This document shows positions 35,401 through 44,193 of a DNA stretch of 64,000 nt, piece by piece. The position numbers and the translations under genes were made by a program. A model generated the notes under the pieces. That model worked only from the letters and a program-made list of their open reading frames with translations, had not been told where the DNA came from and did not search any database. Source of the DNA: CAYQCE01 sp964415885 (GTDB lineage: Bacteria > Zixibacteria > MSB-5A5 > JAABVY01 > JAHJOQ01); contig CAYQCE010000005.1 in the NCBI GenBank assembly GCA_964415885.1, positions 40,141 to 104,140 on the forward strand, written 5' to 3'. Each line of letters starts with the position of its first letter. Position 1 is the first letter of the stretch.

Positions 35401-35880
35401 TTGACTGAAAAAGAGACTAAGACCGAACCGCAGACAGAACTCAAAATCCACGTACTCAGAAGCAGAGACGACTTCCCCTCCTGGACATCCTTTGATGATC
35501 TCGCTGAGTGGCTCCATGAGAGCCTTAAACCGTACGAAGATACGATCAAGGATATTAAATCCGGAATGGACTTCGCGCTGTCGGACGAGCCGAACAAGGG
35601 CGGGTTCATTCTCCTCGGTGAGAAGAACGAGAAGACCGTGGGCGCTCTCGTTATGCTTCATACACCGATGGAGGGATACATCCCGCCGAATATTCTCCTG
35701 TTCGTGGCTGTCGATCCGTCACAGCGTGGCCAGGGTGTCGGTGGCAAGATCGTCAAGAAGGGCTTCGAAACTGCAGATGGCGATGTCAAGCTGCATGTCG
35801 AATATGACAACCCCGCCAAGCGCCTCTACGAAAGACTCGGCATGACCAACAAGTATGCCGAGATGAGGTATGAAAAATGA
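35401..35880 (+). CDS. GNAT-family N-acetyltransferase
   Basis: This 159-aa protein begins with TTG, with a GAGAGG site 9 nt upstream. The acetyl-CoA loop is visible as VDPSQRGQGVGGKIV (about 100-114), followed by LHVEYDNPAKRLYERLGM, the usual GNAT C-terminal segment. The acceptor is unknown. Its stop overlaps the start of an amino-acid racemase by 4 nt (ATGA), so acetylation of an amino acid or of its D-form is a sensible guess from context. Confidence 0.88.
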   Translation: MTEKETKTEPQTELKIHVLRSRDDFPSWTSFDDLAEWLHESLKPYEDTIKDIKSGMDFALSDEPNKGGFILLGEKNEKTVGALVMLHTPMEGYIPPNILLFVAVDPSQRGQGVGGKIVKKGFETADGDVKLHVEYDNPAKRLYERLGMTNKYAEMRYEK

Positions 35881-37034
35881 ACCGAGTGATAATCGATCTC
35901 CCGAGACTTAGGCATAATCTCTCGGAGATCGCGGGCTGGATGGAAAAGCAGGACGCGTCGTGGACTGTTGTGACAAAGGTCTTGTGTGGGCACACCGATT
36001 CGATTCGTGCGCTCCAAATGCTCGGAGTGCGCTCGATCGGTGACTCCCGACTTGAGAATATATCTCACATCGAACGTGTCATACCGAATCTGGAAAGCTG
36101 GTATCTGCGCGTTCCCGATCTCTCCTCAATTGAGGATGTTATCCGGTTTGCGGATGTCAGTCTGAACAGCGAGCTGGATGTAATCAGCGAACTCGATGAT
36201 GAGGCCGGCCGACAGAAAAAGACCCATCGGGTCATAATAATGATCGAGCTGGGGGATCTTCGCGAGGGGATTCTCCCCGGAGCACTCATGGATTTCTACG
36301 AAAAGGTGTTCATGCTCGACAATATTGAGGTGATTGGAATCGGAGCGAACCTCGGATGTCTCGCCGGTGCAGTACCTACGGTGGATCAGTTCATGCAGTT
36401 GATCCTGTACCGGGAATTACTCGAGCTGAAATTCAAACAGAAGCTCTATATGATATCCGGCGGATCGTCTGCGGTGCTCCCACTCGTTCTCGACGGCTCG
36501 CTTCCCGATCCTATTAACCACTTTCGTATCGGCGAGGCCATCTTCCTCGGTACGGATTTGATTAACGGCGGCACGCTTCCGGGACTGCGCGATGATGCAA
36601 TAGTCCTCGAGGCAGAAATCGCCGAGATCAAGGAGAAAGGGCTGGCGCCTCCGGGGGAGACAGGAACCAAGACACCGTTCGAGTCGAACAACGACGGCTC
36701 GGACCCTCCGAGCGCTCGGAGAGGGCACAGGGCGCTCGTTAGCGTGGGGCAGCTCGACACCGACATTAACGGTTTGACTCCGCTTAACCCGGAGCATGAG
36801 ATAGCCGGAGCCAGCAGCGACATACTCGTTGTCAATGTTGGTGACAATTCTCAAAATCTGAAGGTTGGCGATTCGATCAAGTTCAAGCTGAACTACTCCG
36901 CGCTTCTCCGACTCATGAGCAGCAGATACATCGACAAGGAAGTGCAGCCGAGTCTGAGCGAATTCGAGAGTACGCTGTCGCACAAGACGCTCGCCAATCT
37001 TAGTCCGGTTCTGGAGGATTTCGACGAAGAGTAG
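35877..37034 (+). CDS. Fold-type III PLP amino acid racemase (ornithine/alanine racemase family)
   Basis: This 385-aa protein has the alanine-racemase N-terminal barrel with the PLP lysine in SWTVVTKVLCG (K34). Other family features are RSIGDSRLENISHI, NLGCLAG and NHFRIGEAIFLGTD (near the C-terminal end of the barrel). The GALVSVGQLDTDINGLTPL-type tail matches ornithine-racemase-like (Orr/YhfX) enzymes rather than classical Alr, which has a second C-terminal domain. A Ser/Gly/Pro-rich loop (about 255-280) is an insert. The substrate could be ornithine, lysine or another cationic amino acid. Genes order: GNAT, racemase, Na+ symporter. Confidence 0.78.
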   Translation: MNRVIIDLPRLRHNLSEIAGWMEKQDASWTVVTKVLCGHTDSIRALQMLGVRSIGDSRLENISHIERVIPNLESWYLRVPDLSSIEDVIRFADVSLNSELDVISELDDEAGRQKKTHRVIIMIELGDLREGILPGALMDFYEKVFMLDNIEVIGIGANLGCLAGAVPTVDQFMQLILYRELLELKFKQKLYMISGGSSAVLPLVLDGSLPDPINHFRIGEAIFLGTDLINGGTLPGLRDDAIVLEAEIAEIKEKGLAPPGETGTKTPFESNNDGSDPPSARRGHRALVSVGQLDTDINGLTPLNPEHEIAGASSDILVVNVGDNSQNLKVGDSIKFKLNYSALLRLMSSRYIDKEVQPSLSEFESTLSHKTLANLSPVLEDFDEE

Positions 37035-37066
37035 CAGCACGCTCGTAAGTTTGACAGGAGGCATGC

Positions 37067-38911
37067 TTGCCGGATAGACTGGTTCTCTGGGCTATTGTAA
37101 TTGCATATGTGCTGTTCGTATTCATCAAGGGGGTAATGAAGTCCCGGCGTATCGGTAACGCCGACGACTACCTTGTTGCCGGTCGGAACGTCCGCTGGTT
37201 CTTCCTCTTCGCGACTATGGGCGCAACCGTCATCGGTGGCGGGTACTCCATCGGTGCGATCGGAAAGACGTACGAGTGGGGAGTGTTGATGCTCCTCGTA
37301 TCGACCGGCGGATATCTGCATTTCATATTCTCCGGACTCGTCGTCGCGCCGCAGTTTAGAGAAGCCGAACTCTACACGGTCGCCGGTTATTTCGGTCACC
37401 GATTCGGGGAAAGCTCACGTTTCGTGATGCTGATCCTCTCGCTCCTCTTCTCGGTGTTCATCGTGGCGGCACAGATGGCCGCATTCGGAACCGTGCTCGC
37501 TGCGATCATGCCCGAAGTTGCCGACGCGGAGCATATCCTCAGATGGGCCATACTTATATCCGGGTTGCTTGTTGTCATATACAGCACCGCCGGAGGGCTT
37601 CTGGCGGTGATCCACACGGATATGTACCAGTTCATAGTCCTGATAGCCGGTTTCATTATCGTGCTTGCGTTTTGCATCCCTGACATCACCGACAGCTACA
37701 ATTCGGATACCGGGAATTTCGTCCCGTCACGGTTCGGATCGATAGATATGGAGTCGCCGGAATCGCTCGGATACAAGATTGCCACGGGTGCTGATTCGCT
37801 CGCGATGGCATTACGGGAGCATTTTACGGATGAAGAGATCGAAAAGCTCAAGACACCGGACAGCGCTCAGACATTTTCATACGAGCGCCAGAGAATGCTC
37901 ATTGATAATCTGAATGAGGCCCTCGACGAGCCGGAGTTCTTCCGTAAGGGTAGAATAATGCATCTCGATCTCTCAGAGCAGACAGCTACAATGATCGCAC
38001 AGGATCCGGAGGATGGCCGGAAACTTCGCAGACGGAATCTCTCCATCCTGCAGGATGCCTACCCCGGAGAATTCACCCGCAACCGTGTGATACCGTCCAA
38101 TTTCTTTGCCTTCGAGGGCGGCAAGGGCTGGCTCTTTCTGATTACGACGTTCCTCGCATTTCTACTCGGCGAGACTTTCGCGCCCGGGTACGCCACCCGC
38201 TATTGCGTCGGCAAGGATATCAAGGAAACCAAAATCGGAATTGCGGGAGTGGGGTTCTTTCTCGCGGCGACATTTCCGGTAGTGCTGTTCTTTATAGCAT
38301 TGTACGCCCGAATCCATTTCCCGGATATCGATCCCCAGCAGGCATTGCCTATGGTCGTGCAGCAGCTCGGAAGCCCGATCATCGCCGGACTTATGATCGG
38401 TGCGCTTCTCATGGCGGTCATGTCCTCCGCGGACTCCGCTCTCAACTCGGCAACCGCGATATTTGTAAAAGACCTGTTCGAGCACCAGCTCGGTTGGGAG
38501 GACAAGGGGGATGGGCGGATGCTCCGTCTCGCGCGAGTCTGCACCGCAGCACTGGGTCTCGCGGCGATCTTAATAGCTGTAGTCTGGTCGGATATCATCG
38601 CGCTTCTTTTGTTTACATACCATGTTTGGGCGCCGGCTGTCATACTGCCGGTGACAATTGGGGCTATATGGAAGAAAAAATCCAGGAAGCTGAACCACAA
38701 TATCTTCATTACCATGCTCGGCGCCACATTGATTACCATGACCTATCGGTTCTTCAATTACATCTATGACAGGCTCGAATGGGCATTCTTCTCGGATACG
38801 GTGGAGGACCTGATCCAACAGGTGGACCCGGCGGTGTTCGGAGTGATGGTGTCGATAATCATTTTTGGCGTGCTGAGCATATTCACGAAGTACGACGACT
38901 CTCCGCAATAA
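37067..38911 (+). CDS. Sodium:solute symporter (SSS family)
   Basis: This 614-aa transporter has about thirteen predicted helices. It shows SSS features such as NADDYLVAGRNVRWFFLFATMGATVIGGG near the N-terminus and LLMAVMSSADSALNSATAIFVKDLF in the later Na+-site helix. A long hydrophilic insert (about 215-340) separates the helix groups and is larger than in PutP. TTG at 37067 is the start, with GGAGG 5 nt upstream. It follows the racemase by 32 nt and probably imports the amino acid that the racemase or acetyltransferase uses. Several Arg/Asp-rich loops are cytoplasmic. Confidence 0.87.
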   Translation: MPDRLVLWAIVIAYVLFVFIKGVMKSRRIGNADDYLVAGRNVRWFFLFATMGATVIGGGYSIGAIGKTYEWGVLMLLVSTGGYLHFIFSGLVVAPQFREAELYTVAGYFGHRFGESSRFVMLILSLLFSVFIVAAQMAAFGTVLAAIMPEVADAEHILRWAILISGLLVVIYSTAGGLLAVIHTDMYQFIVLIAGFIIVLAFCIPDITDSYNSDTGNFVPSRFGSIDMESPESLGYKIATGADSLAMALREHFTDEEIEKLKTPDSAQTFSYERQRMLIDNLNEALDEPEFFRKGRIMHLDLSEQTATMIAQDPEDGRKLRRRNLSILQDAYPGEFTRNRVIPSNFFAFEGGKGWLFLITTFLAFLLGETFAPGYATRYCVGKDIKETKIGIAGVGFFLAATFPVVLFFIALYARIHFPDIDPQQALPMVVQQLGSPIIAGLMIGALLMAVMSSADSALNSATAIFVKDLFEHQLGWEDKGDGRMLRLARVCTAALGLAAILIAVVWSDIIALLLFTYHVWAPAVILPVTIGAIWKKKSRKLNHNIFITMLGATLITMTYRFFNYIYDRLEWAFFSDTVEDLIQQVDPAVFGVMVSIIIFGVLSIFTKYDDSPQ

Positions 38912-38957
38912 TCCCTGATACTGAGATCCAATCCCGATACTCCACACTGCCCGACTT

Positions 38958-38985
38958 AAAGGGACTCGATTGTCCCCTTTTCTGG
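38958..38985 (+). terminator. Terminator-like hairpin after the SSS symporter
   Basis: AAAGGGAC (38958-38965), a TCGATT loop and GTCCCCTTT form a stem with one bulged C, followed by TTTCTGG. It ends the GNAT-racemase-symporter operon. Confidence 0.55.
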
Positions 38986-39089
38986 AACATTCGACAAGAA
39001 TTATCGTTGACCACGTAATCAATGAGGGCTAAATTAGTCCGCATTAGTACGACATGTGATGTTAAAACCTGCAGGGAGGCAAGGAACTG

Positions 39090-39845
39090 ATGTATCCCGA
39101 ATTGAGAGGCAAGTATGCTCTGGTTACCGGAGCCTCACGCGGATTCGGAAGGGCTATTTCCGAACGGCTCGCGCGTGAAGGTGTGGCGGTGGCTGTGAAC
39201 TACCGTCGTTCGAAGTCCGATGCCGAGGAGCTGGTCAACAAGATCGAGAAAGAGGGCGGGCAGGCGTTTGCCGTGCGTGCCGATGTTGGCAAGGAAGAAA
39301 GCGTCGAGAAGATGATCAACGAGGTGCGTGAGAAATTCGGAAGGCTCGACATAGTTATCGCAAATGCCGCATGGGGTGTGCCCGGAAATCTCCTCGAATC
39401 GAAGACTCGTCACTGGGACGTCACACTGTCGGCGTCGGCACGATATCTCCTGACGATGGCTCAGCTTGCCGAACCCCTGATGAACGGCTGGGGCAGAATC
39501 GTGTCAATCACTTCTGACGGCGGCGCCCGTGTGATACCGGGCTACGGTGTAGTCGGACCGGCCAAGGCCGCGCTCGAGTCGACAACCCGCGGTCTCGCCT
39601 ACGAATTAGCGCGCAAGGGGATCATTGTCAACGGTGTGCTGGCAGGATTGGCCGACACAAAATCTTCCCGGTCCATTCCCGGCTCCGATGAGGTGCTCGG
39701 ACATGCGCGGTATCACACACCTGCCGGCCGAATCATCGAGCCGGAAGATGTCGCCAATGTCGTGGCGTTTCTCTGCTCGGATCAGGCGAATATGATAGTC
39801 GGACATTTCGTGACAGTCGATGGCGGACGTAACATCGTCGGTTAA
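39090..39845 (+). CDS. fabL: Enoyl-ACP reductase, FabL type (SDR)
   Basis: This 251-aa short-chain dehydrogenase has the NADPH motif TGASRGFG (14-21) and an ANAAWG segment (91-96). The catalytic residues are spaced S142, Y152, K159: Tyr-x6-Lys, as in FabL/FabI enoyl reductases, instead of the Tyr-x3-Lys of ordinary SDRs. The Y152/K159 positions are almost the same as those in Bacillus FabL. It reduces trans-2-enoyl-ACP in the last step of each fatty-acid elongation cycle. It is alone on its strand, with an AAGGA site 4 nt upstream. It could replace FabI in this organism. Confidence 0.82.
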   Translation: MYPELRGKYALVTGASRGFGRAISERLAREGVAVAVNYRRSKSDAEELVNKIEKEGGQAFAVRADVGKEESVEKMINEVREKFGRLDIVIANAAWGVPGNLLESKTRHWDVTLSASARYLLTMAQLAEPLMNGWGRIVSITSDGGARVIPGYGVVGPAKAALESTTRGLAYELARKGIIVNGVLAGLADTKSSRSIPGSDEVLGHARYHTPAGRIIEPEDVANVVAFLCSDQANMIVGHFVTVDGGRNIVG

Positions 39846-41012
39846 TCAGTATTTGCGGATCTCTTTCGCCTTACCAAGGGCAATCTTGGTGAGGAACGGT
39901 CCGATAGCTTCGTAGATAATGATCGAGGATAGAATTACGGTTTCTACGACATGACCCATCTCAGGATGCGATTCAGTCACGGTGAGCGCCATCCCGATTG
40001 CCACCCCCGCCTGAGGAAACAGGGCAAGCCCCAGGTAGTTGCGGACCGGTTTGGATGCGCCGAATTTGAGACCCGTCACGTATGACCCTACGACCTTGCC
40101 GATCGGTCTCGCAAACAGATACGCCACACCGAGCAACCCGAGCATCGGCAGAGATTCGAGATGGAGACTCCCACCCGACAGCACAAAGAAAGCGATGAAG
40201 AACGGCATCTCCATCTGGCGCATCTCAGGGTAAACGAGACGGTGCATCATCGAAAGGTTGTTGGTTACCGCCCCGATGATCATCGAGACGAGTAGTTGCG
40301 AAATGCCGAGCGTTTTAGACAGCCCGATTGCGAGGAGAAGTCCGCCGATGATAACCAGCAGCAGCTCCGACATGTCATCAATCTTCTTCTCCCAGTAGGT
40401 AATCAATCCCCCGATCCCGACTCCGATCATCGCGGAGACGATCAGTTCCTTGAACAGGTCGAACATGACATCCAGGACCGCGACTCCCTCCATCAGGGAG
40501 TAAGATGCGAAGAAAATCCGGAAGACAATCAGACAGAGCACGTTGTTGATTGCAACTACCGATAGCAGCGTGTCTGTGAGTTCACCTTTGGTGTCATATT
40601 CTCGTGTCACGAGGAGTGTGACGCCCGGTGCTGTGGCAATTGCTATCGAGCCAAGGAGTATCCCGAGGCCAAAATCACCTGTAACGAGTAACGTGACGCC
40701 GAACACGAGCGCGAACGCACCAAAGCTCTCTCCGAGCGCGATATATACAACTTTGCTCCCCATCGACTTCAGCTTCTGAAAGTCGATCTCGCCGCCGATT
40801 GCGAAGAGAAGCAAACCGAGCGTTATATCAGTGATCAATTGTATATCTGCGAGAGTCTCCTCGGACATCAAGCCGAGTACCGACGGACCGAATATCAACC
40901 CGGTCAGCATATATCCGGTCACTTTCGGAATCTTGATTCGGTGGGAGGCCTTGCCCCCGAGGATTCCGAGAGTGATGACCACTCCGAAACTCAGTAGTTC
41001 GTGAAATTCCAT
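39846..41012 (-). CDS. CPA2-type cation:proton antiporter (Kef-like membrane domain)
   Basis: This 388-aa protein has 12-13 helices. The family signatures HRIKIPKVTGYMLTGLIFGPSVLGL and LLFAIGGEIDF (about 60-90) are present. The conserved GILLGSIAIATAPGVTLLV segment resembles the region around the ion site. There is no TrkA-N or RCK domain, so it is a stand-alone membrane domain. Na+/H+ or K+/H+ exchange is likely. The frame opens with TTG at 41042, but ATG at 41012 matches the usual N-terminus. It meets the fabL stop with no gap. Confidence 0.87.
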   Translation of the reverse strand: MEFHELLSFGVVITLGILGGKASHRIKIPKVTGYMLTGLIFGPSVLGLMSEETLADIQLITDITLGLLLFAIGGEIDFQKLKSMGSKVVYIALGESFGAFALVFGVTLLVTGDFGLGILLGSIAIATAPGVTLLVTREYDTKGELTDTLLSVVAINNVLCLIVFRIFFASYSLMEGVAVLDVMFDLFKELIVSAMIGVGIGGLITYWEKKIDDMSELLLVIIGGLLLAIGLSKTLGISQLLVSMIIGAVTNNLSMMHRLVYPEMRQMEMPFFIAFFVLSGGSLHLESLPMLGLLGVAYLFARPIGKVVGSYVTGLKFGASKPVRNYLGLALFPQAGVAIGMALTVTESHPEMGHVVETVILSSIIIYEAIGPFLTKIALGKAKEIRKY

Positions 41013-41159
41013 AAACAACTGCCCTGATTTGTGATCCGCCAATGATAGGGATTTGTTGGGTTTCAGTCAATGCAAATTGGGGCGCACGAAAATCTACGCC
41101 TTTGCCGCACAAAACGCTATAATTATCACAGCGCTTAAGTCTCGCAATGGAGAAGATGG

Positions 41160-41909
41160 TTGACTACTTCGGGTGACATAAAGAGGATACTCGATTTCGC
41201 GCTCGGCTATCCGTTCACGCGGCCGGATCGCTCCTTTGTCTATTGTGACGGCAAGGTACTGCTTCTGGATGATGCCGCTGCTATCGTCGAGAGAGCGCAA
41301 TCAGAGGGTCGCGTTCCCGTGCTTGCATATGGCTCGAATGCCTCCCCGCTGCAATTGAACCGCAAGTATTTCACGCACTGCCCGGGAGTTGAGATACCGG
41401 TTGTGCGGGCCAGGATGTATGGATGGGATGTCGCGTATGCTGCGCTCATTGCGCCATACGGATCAATTCCGGCGACTCTTGTTCGCTCCGACAGCGCAAG
41501 AGTCGAGACCTTCGTGACTCATCTGACAGTCGACCAACTGAGAATCATGCACAGAACGGAGGGAGCGGGGAAATCGTACGCATACGGTATATTGCGAGAC
41601 ATTGATGTTGAGCTCGATTGCGGAGTAATCCTAAAAGAGATATACACGTACGTCGCGCTACCCGGCGCTCTGTCAGGCGATGGGGAGGCCATAGCCTTGC
41701 AAGAGGTTACTGCGGTCGAGAGGATGCTTGAAGCTGTCTTCCAGAAAGAAGCTCTCGAGCTTTGCCGGAGAATTGTCTGCCCATACGGAGATTTCTCCGA
41801 GTTTGTGCTCGCGCTTGTCTCTGATCCGGCATACAGAAAACTATCAACCAAGCTGTTGGCAGAAACGGCGATAGAATTCGACGACGCAGCTTTTGAGAGG
41901 ATAATCTGA
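41160..41909 (+). CDS. Gamma-glutamylcyclotransferase-like protein
   Basis: This 249-aa protein contains VPVLAYGSNASPLQL (about 52-66), which matches the substrate-binding YGSN loop of the GGCT fold, and GSIPATLVRSD further on. Glu/Tyr-rich strands follow. Cyclotransferases in this fold release 5-oxoproline from gamma-glutamyl peptides, but the protein is longer than usual and the catalytic Glu is not certain. It starts with TTG, with GGAG 7 nt upstream. It is divergent from the antiporter and convergent with the ferredoxin reductase. Confidence 0.6.
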   Translation: MTTSGDIKRILDFALGYPFTRPDRSFVYCDGKVLLLDDAAAIVERAQSEGRVPVLAYGSNASPLQLNRKYFTHCPGVEIPVVRARMYGWDVAYAALIAPYGSIPATLVRSDSARVETFVTHLTVDQLRIMHRTEGAGKSYAYGILRDIDVELDCGVILKEIYTYVALPGALSGDGEAIALQEVTAVERMLEAVFQKEALELCRRIVCPYGDFSEFVLALVSDPAYRKLSTKLLAETAIEFDDAAFERII

Positions 41910-41911
41910 GT

Positions 41912-42721
41912 CTACCAGAACTTCTCGAGGTGTAGCTCTCCCGCCTCCTTGAAGGTCTGCTCCCTGTAGTTGTCGGCGAGCAGCATTCTGGCAAGCTCAT
42001 CGCACATGGCGGGATTGCCGGATACGAAGACGTGAGTGTCTTTCGCAGATGGGTGGAATCCCCATATCTTTCCGATTACGCCCTTTCTCCAGATTTCCTG
42101 GATATAACCGACGTGACCACTCCACTGAGTCGGCTCTTCACGGGGACGGCTTATTGTCTCGATGTAATCGAAGTTGTCGATGATTCGATCGAGCGCTTTC
42201 AGCTCCGAGCGGTAGCCGAGTTCCTTCGAATGGCGGCATCCATGCACGAGAGCTATTCTCCTGCTCGATCCTGTACTGAGGTGGGATCGGATTATGCTCA
42301 TGCAGGGGGATACGCCCGATCCGGTTGCGAGAAAAATGACGTTTGAATCATCAGGAACCTTCTGGAAGGTGAAAAGTCCGGTCATATTCTTCGACAGCCA
42401 GACTCGGTCGCCCGGCTGTAACGCGAAGACTCTGGGGGACATCGCGCCAGTCGGAACCAGCGTGATGAAGAACTCCACGAATGACCTGTCTGTCGCCGAT
42501 GAGGCGACCGAGTAGGAGCGTGTCAGGAAGCGATCGGACTTGTCAGATTCCGGTTCGGAACCGTCACAGCGCGGAACCGACGACGGCAACCCCACCATAG
42601 CATATTGTCCCGCATGAAATTCCGGCAGTTCCCAGCCATCGGGCGAGAGCCGGAGTATCATCATTCCGGGGGCGACGTCGATGTGTGAGATTACAACGGA
42701 ATTAGGCTCTGGATGTGGCAT
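41912..42721 (-). CDS. fpr: Ferredoxin/flavodoxin-NADP+ reductase
   Basis: This 269-aa FAD protein has the FAD-binding motif FLTRSYSVASS (RxYS pattern), a GDRVWLSK turn and the NADP-binding motif FLATGSGVSPCMSIIRSHL. The C-terminal part contains VFVSGNPAMCDEL and ends in an aromatic residue (EKFW), as in bacterial-type (FPR) reductases. It moves electrons between NADPH and ferredoxin or flavodoxin. ATG at 42721 is chosen (GGAG 7 nt upstream); the frame opens 38 codons earlier with a Cys-rich non-conserved stretch. Confidence 0.88.
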   Translation of the reverse strand: MPHPEPNSVVISHIDVAPGMMILRLSPDGWELPEFHAGQYAMVGLPSSVPRCDGSEPESDKSDRFLTRSYSVASSATDRSFVEFFITLVPTGAMSPRVFALQPGDRVWLSKNMTGLFTFQKVPDDSNVIFLATGSGVSPCMSIIRSHLSTGSSRRIALVHGCRHSKELGYRSELKALDRIIDNFDYIETISRPREEPTQWSGHVGYIQEIWRKGVIGKIWGFHPSAKDTHVFVSGNPAMCDELARMLLADNYREQTFKEAGELHLEKFW

Positions 42722-42855
42722 TCTCGGACTCCATTTCTCGGTCGAAACTAAATCGAATCCAACGGCAGCGCAACATTGAACACGGCGACTCTGCGCCGAA
42801 TTGTAATGGAACCATCCAAACTCCCGGCAGTTCAATAATTATGGATACAAAATGC

Positions 42856-42883
42856 TTGATTTTTGCCGAGAATCGAATAGATT
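42856..42883 (+). promoter_or_regulatory. Predicted promoter of rpmE
   Basis: TTGATT (42856-42861), a 16-nt spacer and TAGATT (42878-42883) lie about 30 nt before the rpmE TTG start. Confidence 0.4.
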
Positions 42884-42912
42884 GTTGCGGTAATTTCAAA
42901 GGAGAGATTCGA

Positions 42913-43152
42913 TTGAAAGCGAAGATTCACCCGAAATATCAGAAGACTACGGTTACCTGCGCGTGCGGCAACTCATGGGAAACCCGGTCGACCACCGACG
43001 AGCTCAAGCTCGATATCTGTTCGGCTTGCCACCCGTTCTTCACCGGCAAGCAGAAGCTGGTCGACACCGCGGGTCGTGTTGAGCGTTACAGACGCAAATA
43101 TGGTCTCGATGCCAACAACAAGCCGAAAAAAGAAGCAGAAAAGTCTAATTAG
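42913..43152 (+). CDS. rpmE: 50S ribosomal protein bL31
   Basis: This 79-aa protein begins with TTG (KAKIHPKYQ), with GGAGAG 6 nt upstream. It has the four zinc-type Cys residues of the C+ form: C16 and C18 (CACGNSW), C36 and C39 (CSACHPFFTGKQK). The Lys-rich C-terminal tail (KPKKEAEKSN) is about ten residues longer than in E. coli. The presence of the zinc form suggests it can act as a zinc store. It is followed by a strong terminator and then DUF1385 and prfA, an order common in several phyla. Confidence 0.95.
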   Translation: MKAKIHPKYQKTTVTCACGNSWETRSTTDELKLDICSACHPFFTGKQKLVDTAGRVERYRRKYGLDANNKPKKEAEKSN

Positions 43153-43161
43153 ATGAACTTC

Positions 43162-43193
43162 AGCGGCACCCGGGTTGGGGTGTCGCTTTTTTT
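43162..43193 (+). terminator. Rho-independent terminator of rpmE
   Basis: AGCGGCACCC (43162-43171), a GGGTTG loop and GGGTGTCGCT (43178-43187) form a 10-bp stem with one wobble, followed by seven T. Confidence 0.9.
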
Positions 43194-43235
43194 GTCTAAT
43201 ATAGACCAACGTGGTCGAAGTTGGGGTTGTGTAAT

Positions 43236-44189
43236 ATGCCCGATCTGAGTGTAGGCGGACAGGCGGTTATAGAAGGCGTGATGATGCGTTCGACTGACCG
43301 TGTATCTACCGCTGTCAGGCGCGCAGACGGAACTATTGAGGTGCGGAATGAGGATTTCATACCGATCTCGAAGCGCAAGAAATTGCTCGGATTGCCGATA
43401 GTTCGTGGCGCGATTTCATTCATAGAGATGCTCGTGATTGGAATCCGCTCGCTCAACTTCTCCGCTGAAGTTGCCTCCATAGACATCGATATGCAGGAAG
43501 GCAAGGTTACGGATGGCAAGACGCCGTCCAAGTCGACCTCCCTGATGCTCGGCTTGACGGTTGTGATTGCGCTCGCTCTCGCGATAGGGATATTCTTCTT
43601 TCTACCGCTCTGGTTCTCCTCGCTTCTGGAGGTGGACCGTGATGCGCTCGCGTTTAACCTGGTCGCCGGCGGAATCCGTGTGGTGATGTTCCTCGCGTAT
43701 GTCTGGGGGATCTCGTTCTTCGGCGAATTCAAGCGGGTATTCCAGTATCACGGCGCCGAGCACAAGACCATAAATGCTTACGAGGATGGAGTTGACTTAA
43801 CGCCGGAGAATACCAGGAAGTACTCCACGCGGCATCCGCGATGCGGAACGAGCTTCATTCTGATCGTGGCTATCTTTGCGATGATTGTTTATAGTATCTC
43901 CGATACCCTATATGCGGTTTTGACGGGAAGCCCGCCAACGTTGCCGGTACGGTTTCTGATTCATTTCTCGCTTCTGCCGTTCGTTGCGGGCGGATCGTAT
44001 GAGCTTCTCAAGATATCCGGCAGGACACGCGAGAATCGCATAACGAAGTTCTTTATTGCTCCCGGAATATGGCTGCAGGCGATAACCACTCGAGAGCCGT
44101 CGCTGGGGCAGATCGAGGTCGCGATAGCATCTCTTAACAACGCACTCCGAGCTGAACCGGAACAGGATGAAGTCTCGGTGAGTAATTGA
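43236..44189 (+). CDS. DUF1385 membrane protein
   Basis: This 317-aa protein matches DUF1385, found next to rpmE and prfA in many genomes. The start SVGGQAVIEGVMMRSTDRVSTA and the core VLPFHGAEHKT-like segment (here YHGAEHKTINAYE at about 175) are conserved, with metal-ligand-like His and Glu. Three or four membrane helices follow. ATG at 43236 is preferred over the upstream TTG. It is followed by prfA after 4 nt. The molecular function is not known; the conserved His/Glu suggest a metalloenzyme. Confidence 0.82.
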   Translation: MPDLSVGGQAVIEGVMMRSTDRVSTAVRRADGTIEVRNEDFIPISKRKKLLGLPIVRGAISFIEMLVIGIRSLNFSAEVASIDIDMQEGKVTDGKTPSKSTSLMLGLTVVIALALAIGIFFFLPLWFSSLLEVDRDALAFNLVAGGIRVVMFLAYVWGISFFGEFKRVFQYHGAEHKTINAYEDGVDLTPENTRKYSTRHPRCGTSFILIVAIFAMIVYSISDTLYAVLTGSPPTLPVRFLIHFSLLPFVAGGSYELLKISGRTRENRITKFFIAPGIWLQAITTREPSLGQIEVAIASLNNALRAEPEQDEVSVSN

Positions 44190-44193
44190 TCCC

